The notes under the pieces: generated by a model
What the model was told of the DNA's origin: nothing
Databases searched by the model: none
What the model saw: the letters and a program-made list of their open reading frames with translations, nothing else
In this document: positions 17,214 through 25,788 of the stretch, in pieces
Position numbering within the stretch: the stretch's first letter is position 1
Layout of the letters: each line of letters starts with the position of its first letter
Origin: JBBRYW01 sp038253945
GTDB lineage: Bacteria; Actinomycetota; Thermoleophilia; Gaiellales; Gaiellaceae
Assembly: GCA_038253945.1 (NCBI GenBank)
Contig: JBBSGR010000016.1
Span: 1 to 54,393, forward strand
Length of the DNA stretch: 54,393 nt
Direction of reading: 5' to 3'
Translations under genes and position numbers: made by a program

Positions 17214-18434
17214 ATGAGCATCCGTGGTCTCCGCTCGGGCAGAGCGCTCGTACTCGTCCTCTCGCTCCTGCTCACGGGCGGGGCTTCCGCAAGCGCGATC
17301 GTGCTGACCGAGCGCGGCGGAGGCGGCGCGACGACGCAGGCGGCCTCCGGAGGCCTCTCCGCCGGCAGGAAGGTCGACAACTCGCCTCATCCGATCGCGG
17401 GGAACTTCAAGCCGGACAACACGAAGCTCTCCGACTGCCACGTACAGAGCTGCTACGAGCAGGCGTTCGGAAATCTCTCGTACAAGGAGGGCCCGAAGGC
17501 GGCGCTCAAGCTCTTCGACGAGAAGATCGCGAGCGATCGCGCGATCGAGGCCGGCTGCCATCGCATCGCGCACTTCATCGGCTCGGCGGCGCTCGCCCGC
17601 TACCACGGAAACGTCTCGGAAGCCTTCTCGCAGGGCTCGTCGAGCTGCTGGTCCGGCTACTACCACGGCATTCTCGAGCGCTCCTTCTGGGGGGTCTCTT
17701 CGATCAAGAAGGTCGGCGAGATCGCGCGTACGGTGTGCAGCGATCCGAAGATCCGCGCCACGACCTGGCTTGCGTACCAGTGTGTCCACGGACTCGGACA
17801 CGGGTTGATGATCTACACCGGGCTCAACCTCCCCCTCTCACTCTCGATCTGCGACCGGCTCGCGACGAAGTGGGATCAGACGTCCTGCACGGGTGGCGTC
17901 TTCATGGAGAACATCACGCCCTCGGGCGGCACACGTTCGCCTTGGCTCAGGAAGAACGATCTCGTCTATCCCTGCGACGCCGTCAAGGAGCGCCACAAGG
18001 TCTATTGCTATCTGATGGTGACCTCGAGGATCCTGCAGGCGAACGGCTACGACTGGAAGGCGACTGCGAGCATCTGCTCGAAGGTGGAACGAGCCTGGGT
18101 CGCGACCTGCTTCCAGTCGTACGGCAGGGATGCCGACGGCAACTCACGCCAGAACCCGGCTCGGGACCTTTCGCTCTGCCGAATCGCCGGCGCCGGTTTC
18201 AGCAACTGCCTGTACGGCGCCGCGCGCGACATGACCTCGAACTACGCGAACGGCATCCGGGCGGGGCAACTGTGCGCCAGCGCTCCCGCTGCGGAGCGGT
18301 CGCGCTGCTTCTTCGGCGTCGGGACGGTGCTCGGCGGGATGTCGGCGACCGTATCCGGCCGCCGCGCGCTCTGCACCCAGATCACGACGAAGTACCTCAG
18401 CCCCTGCCTGCGCGGCGAGGGCCTGCCCGCCTGA
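17214..18434 (+). CDS. Secreted Cys-pair tandem-repeat protein, function unknown
   Basis: 406 residues with a signal peptide (1-28) and a low-complexity linker, then 18 cysteines. From residue 175 they fall in pairs 10-15 residues apart: 175/190, 213/225, 254/265, 288/299, 322/332, 354/365 and 387/398. The repeat period is about 33 residues (starts at 254, 288, 322, 354, 387). The residues after the second Cys are usually small or aromatic with Gly (CTGG, CLYGAARD, CFFGVGTV). N-terminal units add histidines: CHRIAHFIG, CWSGYYHG, CVHGLGHG. The pattern suggests a disulfide-stapled helical solenoid outside the cell, perhaps binding metal. I do not recognise a named family. Confidence 0.8.
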   Translation: MSIRGLRSGRALVLVLSLLLTGGASASAIVLTERGGGGATTQAASGGLSAGRKVDNSPHPIAGNFKPDNTKLSDCHVQSCYEQAFGNLSYKEGPKAALKLFDEKIASDRAIEAGCHRIAHFIGSAALARYHGNVSEAFSQGSSSCWSGYYHGILERSFWGVSSIKKVGEIARTVCSDPKIRATTWLAYQCVHGLGHGLMIYTGLNLPLSLSICDRLATKWDQTSCTGGVFMENITPSGGTRSPWLRKNDLVYPCDAVKERHKVYCYLMVTSRILQANGYDWKATASICSKVERAWVATCFQSYGRDADGNSRQNPARDLSLCRIAGAGFSNCLYGAARDMTSNYANGIRAGQLCASAPAAERSRCFFGVGTVLGGMSATVSGRRALCTQITTKYLSPCLRGEGLPA

Positions 18435-18495
18435 TGGTTGATCGGAATTCGAGTGACGGTCGGGGGCGGTACCGGCCAAGCCGGGCGCCGAGGTC

Positions 18496-18576
18496 GCCCG
18501 CAGCGCGGGCCTCTAGGCCCGGGGAAGAGTGAACTCGACGATCCGGCGCCGCGCCGGGGCCGTTATCCGGCGCCGC
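18496..18576. terminator. Convergent-gene hairpin region
   Basis: GCCCGC-AGC-GCGGGC (18496-18510) overlaps GGGCC-TCTA-GGCCC (18507-18520). ATCCGGCGCCGC then occurs twice, 24 bp apart (18541 and 18565), each with a CGGCGCCG palindrome. It lies between two convergent genes, so a bidirectional terminator role is likely although no T-run is present. Confidence 0.45.
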
Positions 18577-18589
18577 TCGAATTTCTAGA

Positions 18590-19063
18590 TCAATCATCTA
18601 GCCAGGGGAAGAGCCGCCGCGGCACGCTCCGCCGGTAGGCCGCGTACCGCTCTTCCCTCGCCTCGAGCCAGATCTCCTCCCGGCGGGACTTCAGCCCCAG
18701 GACGAGCCAGAGGCCCGCCGAGAAGCCGATCGCCCAGACGCTCGTCGTCGCGAGCGCCCAGCCGAGCGACAGCAGCACGAGGCCGCCGTAGATCGGATGC
18801 CGAGCGCGGCCGTAGATGCCCTCGGTGACAAGCGCGGCACCCTCTCGCGGCCGCGGGAACGGCGTCAGGTCTCGCCCTAGCGTCCAGGCTCCACCGACGG
18901 CGAGTGCCGCACCGCCGGCTGCGACGACGACCCCGGCCGCGAGGGCTGGATACCTGAGTGCGCCGGGCCAGGGGCCACCGACGAAGCCCGCGGTGACGAT
19001 CGCCGCCACCAGCGCGAGCTGGATCGCGACCCAGCCCTCTCCACGCGGACCGAGCGCCGGCAC
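18590..19063 (-). CDS. Isoprenylcysteine carboxyl methyltransferase-family membrane protein
   Basis: 157 residues with about four membrane segments. The C-terminal half carries the ICMT/PEMT signature: GIYGRARHPIYGGLVLL (about 82-98) and EEIWLEAREERYAAYRRSVPR (about 129-149, order shown, split by one residue). Such bacterial proteins bind SAM and methylate lipids or unknown small acceptors. The overlapping reading frame shifted by one contains none of these motifs. Downstream of serA, 13 bp away, and possibly cotranscribed. Confidence 0.82.
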   Translation of the reverse strand: MPALGPRGEGWVAIQLALVAAIVTAGFVGGPWPGALRYPALAAGVVVAAGGAALAVGGAWTLGRDLTPFPRPREGAALVTEGIYGRARHPIYGGLVLLSLGWALATTSVWAIGFSAGLWLVLGLKSRREEIWLEAREERYAAYRRSVPRRLFPWLDD

Positions 19064-19076
19064 CCACGCCGAGCCG

Positions 19077-20660
19077 CTATTCGAGGGTGATGAGCTGGGC
19101 GTCGTCGAACCCTTCCTGCCGAAAGCGCGAGACGAGCTCGGCCGGAGGCGGTGAGTCGAGGGTGAGGGCCATGAGTGCCTTGCCCCCCCGACGGGTCCGC
19201 GAGACCGTCATGTTGGCGATGTTGACCCCGGCGTTGCCGAAGAGCGTTCCGACCCGCCCGATCACGCCCGGCACGTCGTCGTAGCGGAAGAAGACCATGA
19301 GCGGCGCGAGCTCGATCTCGAGCTCGAAGCCGAGCGCGCCCACAAGCCACCGGCGGTGGTCGCGGCCGATCGTGGTTCCGGCGACGCGCACCTCGTCGCC
19401 GTCGGCCTGCACCCCGACCCGCAGCAGATTGGTGAAGTCAGGCGACGCGCGTCGTTTCTCCTCGCGGACGTCGATCCCGCGCTCGGCCGCTATGACGGGC
19501 GCATTGACGTAGTTGACCGGCTCGCTGCTTCGGCCGCGGAACGCCCCGTTCAGCGCAGCCACGGTCAAGAGGCGCGTGTCGTAGTCCGCGAGCCCGCCGT
19601 AGTACGTGAGCGTGATCCGCTCCGCCCGTCCGCCGGCCAGCTCCGTCGCGACCCGCCCCAGCTCCGCCGCAAGGGAAACGAACGGCCCGAGAGCCTCGAG
19701 GTCTTCGGGTCTGATCGACGGGATATTGACGGCGTTCGTCACGAGCCCTCCCTCGAGCGCTGCGGCCACCTGCTCGGCGACGACGACGCCCGCGCGGTCC
19801 TGCGCCTCCTCGGTGGAGGCCGCGAGGTGCGGCGTCACGACGACGTTGTCGAGCTCGAGCAGCGGGCCCGAGTAGGGCTCGGCCGAGAAGACGTCGAGCG
19901 CGGCGCCCGCCGCCTTGCCGGACACGAGAGCCTCATGCAGGGCCTCCTCGTCCACGAGCTCGCCGCGGGCCGCGTTCACGAGCCGCACTCCATCCTTCAT
20001 CGCAGCGAATGCGCCGGTGTCGATCGAGCAACGCGTCTCGTGCGTGAGCGGCAGGTGAAGCGTGAGAAAATCCGCCTCGCGCAGCACGTCGTCGCGCGAG
20101 TCGGCACGTTCCACGCCGAGCTCGCGAAACCGCTCCCGCGAGACGAACGGGTCGTGCGCGGCGACGTGCATCCCGAGCGCGAGCGCCCGCCGCGCGACCT
20201 GCTGACCGATCCGCCCGAAGCCGAGCACGCCGAGTGTCTTGCCCTCCAGCTCGATCCCGGCGTAGCGCGAGCGGTCCCAGCGACCCTGCTTGAGCGCGGC
20301 GTGTGCCTGCGGGATGTTGCGAGAGAGGGCGAAGAGGAGACCGAGCGTGTGCTCGGCCGCCGAGACGACGTTCGACTCCGGCGCGTTCGCGACCACGATG
20401 CCGCGCCTCGTCGCTGCGGCAACGTCGACGTTGTCGACCCCCACGCCCGCTCGCCCGATCACCTTCAGGCGCCCCCCGCGCTCGATCAGGTCGGCATCGA
20501 GGTGCGTTGCCGAGCGGATCACGATCGCGTCGTAGTCCCCGATTACTCCGGCCAGGTCGGGCGCGCCTCCGACGTCGACGTCGAAGCGTTCGCGCAGGAG
20601 CTCGACTCCCGCGTCCGCGATCGCCTCGCGGATCAGGACCCGCGGGCGCTCAGCGCTCAC
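19077..20660 (-). CDS. serA: D-3-phosphoglycerate dehydrogenase
   Basis: 527 residues from the GTG giving SAERPRVLIREAI. The order is substrate domain, NAD-binding Rossmann motif GFGRIGQQVARRALALG, the catalytic His region (VTPHLAASTEEAQ), an intervening ASB-like domain (about 320-450) and a C-terminal ACT domain (PGVIGRVGTLFGNAGVNIAN), as in long actinobacterial SerA. It oxidises 3-phosphoglycerate in the first step of serine synthesis, with serine feedback via ACT. The GTG overlaps the stop of the upstream aminotransferase (GTGA). A longer frame to 21431 is the shadow of that gene. Confidence 0.95.
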   Translation of the reverse strand: MSAERPRVLIREAIADAGVELLRERFDVDVGGAPDLAGVIGDYDAIVIRSATHLDADLIERGGRLKVIGRAGVGVDNVDVAAATRRGIVVANAPESNVVSAAEHTLGLLFALSRNIPQAHAALKQGRWDRSRYAGIELEGKTLGVLGFGRIGQQVARRALALGMHVAAHDPFVSRERFRELGVERADSRDDVLREADFLTLHLPLTHETRCSIDTGAFAAMKDGVRLVNAARGELVDEEALHEALVSGKAAGAALDVFSAEPYSGPLLELDNVVVTPHLAASTEEAQDRAGVVVAEQVAAALEGGLVTNAVNIPSIRPEDLEALGPFVSLAAELGRVATELAGGRAERITLTYYGGLADYDTRLLTVAALNGAFRGRSSEPVNYVNAPVIAAERGIDVREEKRRASPDFTNLLRVGVQADGDEVRVAGTTIGRDHRRWLVGALGFELEIELAPLMVFFRYDDVPGVIGRVGTLFGNAGVNIANMTVSRTRRGGKALMALTLDSPPPAELVSRFRQEGFDDAQLITLE

Positions 20661-21808
20661 ACCCGCGCTGTCTCGGCGTACGCCTCGAGCGCTCGCGTTA
20701 CTGCCGCGCCGCGCTCGACGTCCGCTCCCGCATCCGCGAGCACGAGCTCGAGACCGGCGAGCGCGGTCGTGATGTCGAAGACGTCGAAGTAGCCGATGTG
20801 TCCGATTCGGAAGATCTTCCCCTTCAGCTCGCCCTGCCCGCCGATGATCTGAATCCCGAAGCGGTCGCGCAGGGAGAGGACGACCTCGTCCGCGTCGACG
20901 CCGTCCGGCGCACGAACCGCCGTCACGACGGCGGAGCGATCGTCGTCCGGCGAGAAGAGCTCGAGCCCCATCGCCTTCACCCCCTCTCGGCAGGCCCTCC
21001 CGAGAGCGACGTGGCGATCGTGCACCGCGCCAAGGCCCTCCTCGAGCAGCATGCCGAGCGCGATGTTCAGCCCGACGACGAGCGTCACCGCAATCGTGGT
21101 CGGGGTATCGAGTTTTCGCTGACCGTCCCGCGTCTTCGCCCAGTCGAAGTAGAAGCGCGGCGAGGTGGCCCGCCCCTGCTTTTCCCAGGCGTCCGCGGAG
21201 GCCGAGGCGAAGCCGAGCCCGGGCGGCGTCATCAGCGCCTTCTGGGAGCCGGAGACGACGCTGTCGATCCCCCAGAGGTCCGGCTCGAGCGGCACGGCAC
21301 CAAGGCTCGAAACGGCGTCGACGACGACGAGAGCGCCGGCTTCCTTGGCGACGCCTGCGAGGGCCTGCACATCTGCGACGACGCCCGTCGACGTCTCGGA
21401 ATGGGTCAGGAGGACGAGGCCGGCCCCGCACTCCCGGAGCTTCGACGCGAGGTCATCGGGCGCCGGCGTCTCGCCCCATGCGTAGCGCAGCTCGACGACG
21501 TCGCAGCCGTACGCGCGCGCGACCTGTGTCCAGCGCTCGCCGAAGTATCCGGCAGAGACGACGAGCACGCGCTCGCCGGGCGACGTCAGGTTCGCGACCG
21601 CCGACTCGAACGCGCCCGTTCCCGACGCCGTGAAGAGGAGCACGTCGTTCGCCGTCCGGTAGACGGCCTGCAGCCGCTCGAGGCACTTGGCGTAGACGCG
21701 GCGGAAGTCGGGGCTGCGGTGGTGGATGATCGGCTCGGCCATCGCGCTCAGCACCCGCGGCGGCACCGGAGTTGGTCCGGGCGTCAGGAGATAGCGCTTC
21801 TCGACCAC
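20657..21808 (-). CDS. Class V aminotransferase (serine/alanine-glyoxylate type), probable phosphoserine aminotransferase role
   Basis: 383 residues; MVEKRYLLTPGPTPVPPRV is the typical start of the alanine/serine-glyoxylate aminotransferase family. The PLP lysine is in SGSQKALMTPPG, and VDAVSSLGAVP holds the cofactor Asp. Coupling to serA by a 4-bp overlap suggests it supplies the transamination step of serine synthesis in place of classical SerC; this substitution is known in some bacteria. The exact amino donor and acceptor are inference. Confidence 0.88.
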   Translation of the reverse strand: MVEKRYLLTPGPTPVPPRVLSAMAEPIIHHRSPDFRRVYAKCLERLQAVYRTANDVLLFTASGTGAFESAVANLTSPGERVLVVSAGYFGERWTQVARAYGCDVVELRYAWGETPAPDDLASKLRECGAGLVLLTHSETSTGVVADVQALAGVAKEAGALVVVDAVSSLGAVPLEPDLWGIDSVVSGSQKALMTPPGLGFASASADAWEKQGRATSPRFYFDWAKTRDGQRKLDTPTTIAVTLVVGLNIALGMLLEEGLGAVHDRHVALGRACREGVKAMGLELFSPDDDRSAVVTAVRAPDGVDADEVVLSLRDRFGIQIIGGQGELKGKIFRIGHIGYFDVFDITTALAGLELVLADAGADVERGAAVTRALEAYAETARV

Positions 21809-21852
21809 CGCTCTGAGCGTAGCTCACCCGTCGTACGCCGTACGCTCACCGT

Positions 21853-22470
21853 ATGGAGACGCTGCTCGCCTTCGGCGCGGCTTTGCTCGCGCTCCGGCTC
21901 GCCGGCGCACTCGCGCGCCGGTGGCGGGCACGCAAGGCGCCGGCGCTCGCCATCTGGTCCGCCTCGCTCGCGTCGTACGCGGTGGCCTCGGGGGCTCTGG
22001 CGTGGGGCTCGGCCGCGGGGTGGGACGGGCGGTCCTTCCGCGTCTACTACCTGTTCGGGGGCCTGCTCACGGCGCCTCTGCTCGGGCTCGGCTCCCTCGC
22101 GCTCCGCGGCTGGCGGGCCGCGGTCCCGGCGGCGCTCATCTACACAGGCCTTGCGGTCGGAATCGCAGTCGCCGTGCCGCTGAGCGGTCACCTTGCCCGC
22201 AACGACATCCCGAAGGCGCAGGCGCACCTCGACCTGCTCCCCGCTCGGCTGCTCGCGATCGTCGCCAACTCCGCCGGAACGCTCGCGGTCGTCGCGGTCG
22301 CGGTGCTGACGATCCGGCGCCGCCCCCTGGGCAACGCACTCATCCTGGTAGGCGTCTCGATGGCTGCGCTCGGCTCGGCTCTCGCCGGTCTCGGGGTCGC
22401 GACAACGGCCGCCTTCATCGCCGCGGCCGTCGTCGCCCTCTACGCCGGCATCGTCGCAAGGCAGACTTGA
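21853..22470 (+). CDS. Membrane protein of unknown function
   Basis: 205 residues with about six to seven hydrophobic segments spread over the whole length (for example 3-20, 33-52, 66-83, 90-113, 128-152, 160-200) and little soluble sequence. No motif is recognised. It begins 44 bp from the divergent serine operon and ends 3 bp before the cyclase-family regulator, so it may share a transcript with that gene and act as its membrane neighbour. Confidence 0.7.
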   Translation: METLLAFGAALLALRLAGALARRWRARKAPALAIWSASLASYAVASGALAWGSAAGWDGRSFRVYYLFGGLLTAPLLGLGSLALRGWRAAVPAALIYTGLAVGIAVAVPLSGHLARNDIPKAQAHLDLLPARLLAIVANSAGTLAVVAVAVLTIRRRPLGNALILVGVSMAALGSALAGLGVATTAAFIAAAVVALYAGIVARQT

Positions 22471-22473
22471 GCC

Positions 22474-25400
22474 ATGCCGCGCTGCGCTAGCTGCCGGCAC
22501 GACAATCCGGCCGAGGCCCGCTTCTGCCTGGCGTGCGGCAGCGCCTTGAGCGCCCCCGCGCCGCTCGCGACAGCGGAACCCGCCGCTGTCTGCATCGCCT
22601 GCGGCGAGAAGAACCCCGAGGGCGCCAGGTTCTGTCTCGCGTGCGGAGCACCCTTCACGCCGCCAGAGCCGCTGCGGGAAGAGCGCAAGCTGATCACCGT
22701 CCTCTTCACCGATATCGTCGGCTCCACCGCGCGAGCGGAGCAGCTCGACCCCGAGGACGTGAGGGCAATGCTGCGGCCCTACTACTCCAGGCTGCGAAGC
22801 GAGCTCGAACGCTTTGGCGGCACGGTGGAGAAGTTCATCGGTGACGCCGTCGTTGCCCTCTTCGGCGCGCCGGTCGCCCACGAAGACGATCCGGAGCGAG
22901 CCGTGCGGGCGGCGCTTGCCATCCGTCAGGCAATCGACGAGCTGAACGCCGACGACGAGTGGCTGGATCTCAAGATCAGGATCGGGGTCAACACCGGGGA
23001 GGCACTCGTCGTCGTCGGCGCCCGTGCGTCCGAGGGGGAGGGGGTGGCTGCCGGAGACGTGATGAACACGGCCGCGCGACTCCAGTCGAGCGCGCCGGTG
23101 GACGGCATCCTCGTGGGCGAGCTGACGTACCGAGCGACGAGTGACGCGGTCGACTACCGCCAAGCCGACCCGATCGCGGCGAAGGGCAAGTCAGAGCCGG
23201 TTCCGGTCTGGCAAGCCCTGGGCGCGAAGGAAAAGCTCGCGCGCCGCCCGGTGCCACAGACGCCGCTAGTCGGCCGGCGGGAAGAGCTCGACGCGATCTG
23301 GTCGGCGTGGCGCTCGGCAAGCGAACGATCGCGACCGGCGCTCGCCACCGTTCTCGGCTCGCCCGGCGTCGGGAAGACCCGCCTCGTCTGCGAGTTCACC
23401 GAAGCCGTTGCCGAGGTCGCAGACGTGCACTGGGGCCGCTGCCTCTCCTACGGCGAAGGCATCACGTACTGGCCAATCAACGAGGCCCTGAAGAGCGCCG
23501 CCGGAATCCTGCAGAGCGACGACGGCGACACGATGTCCGAGAAGCTTGGCGGCCTGCTCGAGGCGCTGCCGACCGACAACGAGGACGAGCTTCGCACGAT
23601 GGCGGCGGCGCTCGCGAACCTGGTAGGCGTGGCCACTACGCCACGCGGCACGTATTCGGCGAGCCAGATCGGCCAGGGAGAGCTGCACTGGGGCATCCGC
23701 CGCGTCCTCGAGCTGCTCGCGAGCGAGCGCCCGATCGTCCTCGTCCTCGAGGATCTCCATTGGGCCGAGCCGACGCTGCTCGAGCTGATCCACTTCCTCG
23801 TCTCGGGCTCGGCCGCGCTGCTCGTGCTCGGCTCCGCCAGACCTGAGCTTGCCGAGAAGCAGCCTTCGTTCCTCTCGGGCGGCCAGACGATCGCACTCGA
23901 TCCGCTGACCGGCGAGGAGAGTGTCGCCTTCCTGAGCGGGCTGCTTGGCGACCTCGGGCTGCGCCGCGAGACGGTCGAGACGGTGCTCCGGAACGCCGGC
24001 GGCAATCCGCTCTTCCTCGAGGAGACGGTGCGCATGCTCGCCTCCGGCCAGGCAGCGGGCGGCGACGGAGACGCGCTCCCGGTGCCGACCAATCTCCAGA
24101 CGCTGATCGGGTCGCGGCTCGACCAGCTCGTCTCGACCGAGAAGCAGCTCGTGCAGCTCGCGGCCGTGATCGGCAGCGTCTTCTGGTCCGGGGCGGTGGC
24201 GCACCTGGAGCATTCCTCCGCCGACACGCTCGGCGCCCGCCTCGCCGCGCTCGAGCAACGCGACCTGATTCGGGCGCACGAGCTCTCGACCGTCGCCGCC
24301 CAACACGAGTACGCGTTCAAGCACATCTTGATCCGCGACGTGGCCTACGGCGAGCTGCCGAAGGGGCGGCGCGCGGGGCTCCACCTCGATTTCGCGGGGT
24401 GGCTGGCGATGCTGCCGGGCACGGGCGACGAGCTGATCGAGATCGTGGCGCATCACCTGGAGCAGTCGTGCCGCCTGGCCCGCGAGGTAGCCTCGAGCCC
24501 GGTCGAGCCTCCGGTGGCAATGGCGGTCGAGGCTCTGACGCGAGCGGCCGACAAGGCCGAGCGGCGGGAAGGCTTCCGCGAGGCTGAGCGCTTCTATGCA
24601 CGAGCGCTGGAGCTGCTCGACGACGACTCGTCGGAGCCGGTCCTCGAGCTGCGGCTCGGTCGTGGGCGGATGCTGGTCGCGCTCGGCGACCTGGGGCGCG
24701 CGCAGGAGACTCTCAGGCTCGTGACCGACGGGGCGCGCGACCGTGGTCGGCGCGACCTCTGCGGCCGCGCGCTCGTGGAGCTCGGCAACATCGCGTGGAA
24801 GCAGGGCCGAGCCGCGGACGGGCGAGAGTCGCTGCGGGAGGCGGAGTCGATCGCCGCCGAGATCGGGGAGCGCGCCCTCGAGGTTCGGGCGGCCTACGAG
24901 TCGGCGTACCTGCGGGCGTGGCTCGACGGCGAGTCGGAGAGCGCCCTCGAGGATCTGCTCTCCGCGCTCGCGATCGCGGACGAGCTCGACGATCGCGCGC
25001 TGAGGATCGGCGGGCACATGCGCCTCGGAAGCATGCTCTTCAACGCCGGGCGTCTCAGCGAGGCCGAGAGCCATCTGCGGAGCTGCGTCGAGCTTGCAGC
25101 CGAGCTCGGGAGCCGGCGCGATGCCGCCCGGGCGACGTGCATGCTGGGGATTCTGAACGGCTACCGCGGCGACGACGATGACGCGGAGCGCCTGGCTCTC
25201 GAGGCCCACGACTGGCTCGAGCGGACGGGCGACAGCCGCATGCAGGTGCAGAACCTTCGCACCCTGGCGCGCTCGGCGCTGAGCCGGCGCGACCTCGAGG
25301 CTGCCGAGGAGCGCCTTCGGGAGGCGCTGCCACTCGCGCTCGAGGGAGGCGGCTACCTCGTCGTCGAGGTGTACCGCTATCTCGCCGAGGTGCTCGTTGG

Positions 25401-25788
25401 CCAGGCGCGGGTGGACGAGGCGAACGAGTTGGTTGCCTTCGCCGCCCGCGACGTCTCGGAGGATGACTCGTATGCGCGAGCCGCGCTCCTGCTCGCGGAG
25501 GCGGCCGTCGCCACGGCGGGCGGCGAAGCTTCGGCGGCGACGAGTGCGTTCACACGCGCCTTGCAGCTCCTGGAGGAGCAGCAGCTCCTGGTGGACCTGG
25601 CGGAGGCCCGCCTCGCGTTTGCCCGCTCACTTCGGTCGCTGGGTGAGGAGACAGGCGCCCGCGCCGAGCTCGAGCAGGCCCGGGCCACGTACAAGCGGAT
25701 CGGCGCGGAGACCATCCTCGCCGTGATCGACGGAGAGCTCGAGGAGCTGACGGGGGCCGGCGGCGCCGGCCCCCGCACGACCTACTAG
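22474..25788 (+). CDS. Zinc-ribbon / class III cyclase / AAA ATPase / TPR regulator
   Basis: 1104 residues. Two zinc ribbons (C4-C7...C18-C21 and C40-C43...C54-C57) precede a class III nucleotidyl cyclase domain (about 72-245) with metal Asp in FTDIVGS (D80) and KFIGDAVVALFG (D124). Next is an AAA/STAND ATPase with Walker A GSPGVGKT (295-302) and Walker B IVLVLEDLHWAEP, then about 450 residues of TPR-like helices. Such proteins are common in Actinobacteria as predicted signal integrators making cAMP on ATPase/TPR cues. Activity and signal are not known here. Confidence 0.92.
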   Translation: MPRCASCRHDNPAEARFCLACGSALSAPAPLATAEPAAVCIACGEKNPEGARFCLACGAPFTPPEPLREERKLITVLFTDIVGSTARAEQLDPEDVRAMLRPYYSRLRSELERFGGTVEKFIGDAVVALFGAPVAHEDDPERAVRAALAIRQAIDELNADDEWLDLKIRIGVNTGEALVVVGARASEGEGVAAGDVMNTAARLQSSAPVDGILVGELTYRATSDAVDYRQADPIAAKGKSEPVPVWQALGAKEKLARRPVPQTPLVGRREELDAIWSAWRSASERSRPALATVLGSPGVGKTRLVCEFTEAVAEVADVHWGRCLSYGEGITYWPINEALKSAAGILQSDDGDTMSEKLGGLLEALPTDNEDELRTMAAALANLVGVATTPRGTYSASQIGQGELHWGIRRVLELLASERPIVLVLEDLHWAEPTLLELIHFLVSGSAALLVLGSARPELAEKQPSFLSGGQTIALDPLTGEESVAFLSGLLGDLGLRRETVETVLRNAGGNPLFLEETVRMLASGQAAGGDGDALPVPTNLQTLIGSRLDQLVSTEKQLVQLAAVIGSVFWSGAVAHLEHSSADTLGARLAALEQRDLIRAHELSTVAAQHEYAFKHILIRDVAYGELPKGRRAGLHLDFAGWLAMLPGTGDELIEIVAHHLEQSCRLAREVASSPVEPPVAMAVEALTRAADKAERREGFREAERFYARALELLDDDSSEPVLELRLGRGRMLVALGDLGRAQETLRLVTDGARDRGRRDLCGRALVELGNIAWKQGRAADGRESLREAESIAAEIGERALEVRAAYESAYLRAWLDGESESALEDLLSALAIADELDDRALRIGGHMRLGSMLFNAGRLSEAESHLRSCVELAAELGSRRDAARATCMLGILNGYRGDDDDAERLALEAHDWLERTGDSRMQVQNLRTLARSALSRRDLEAAEERLREALPLALEGGGYLVVEVYRYLAEVLVGQARVDEANELVAFAARDVSEDDSYARAALLLAEAAVATAGGEASAATSAFTRALQLLEEQQLLVDLAEARLAFARSLRSLGEETGARAELEQARATYKRIGAETILAVIDGELEELTGAGGAGPRTTY

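Noticed and set aside
20660..21431. N-terminal extension of serA to 784 residues
   Set aside because: The extension overlaps the class V aminotransferase; the GTG at 20660 gives the usual SerA length and a GTGA junction.
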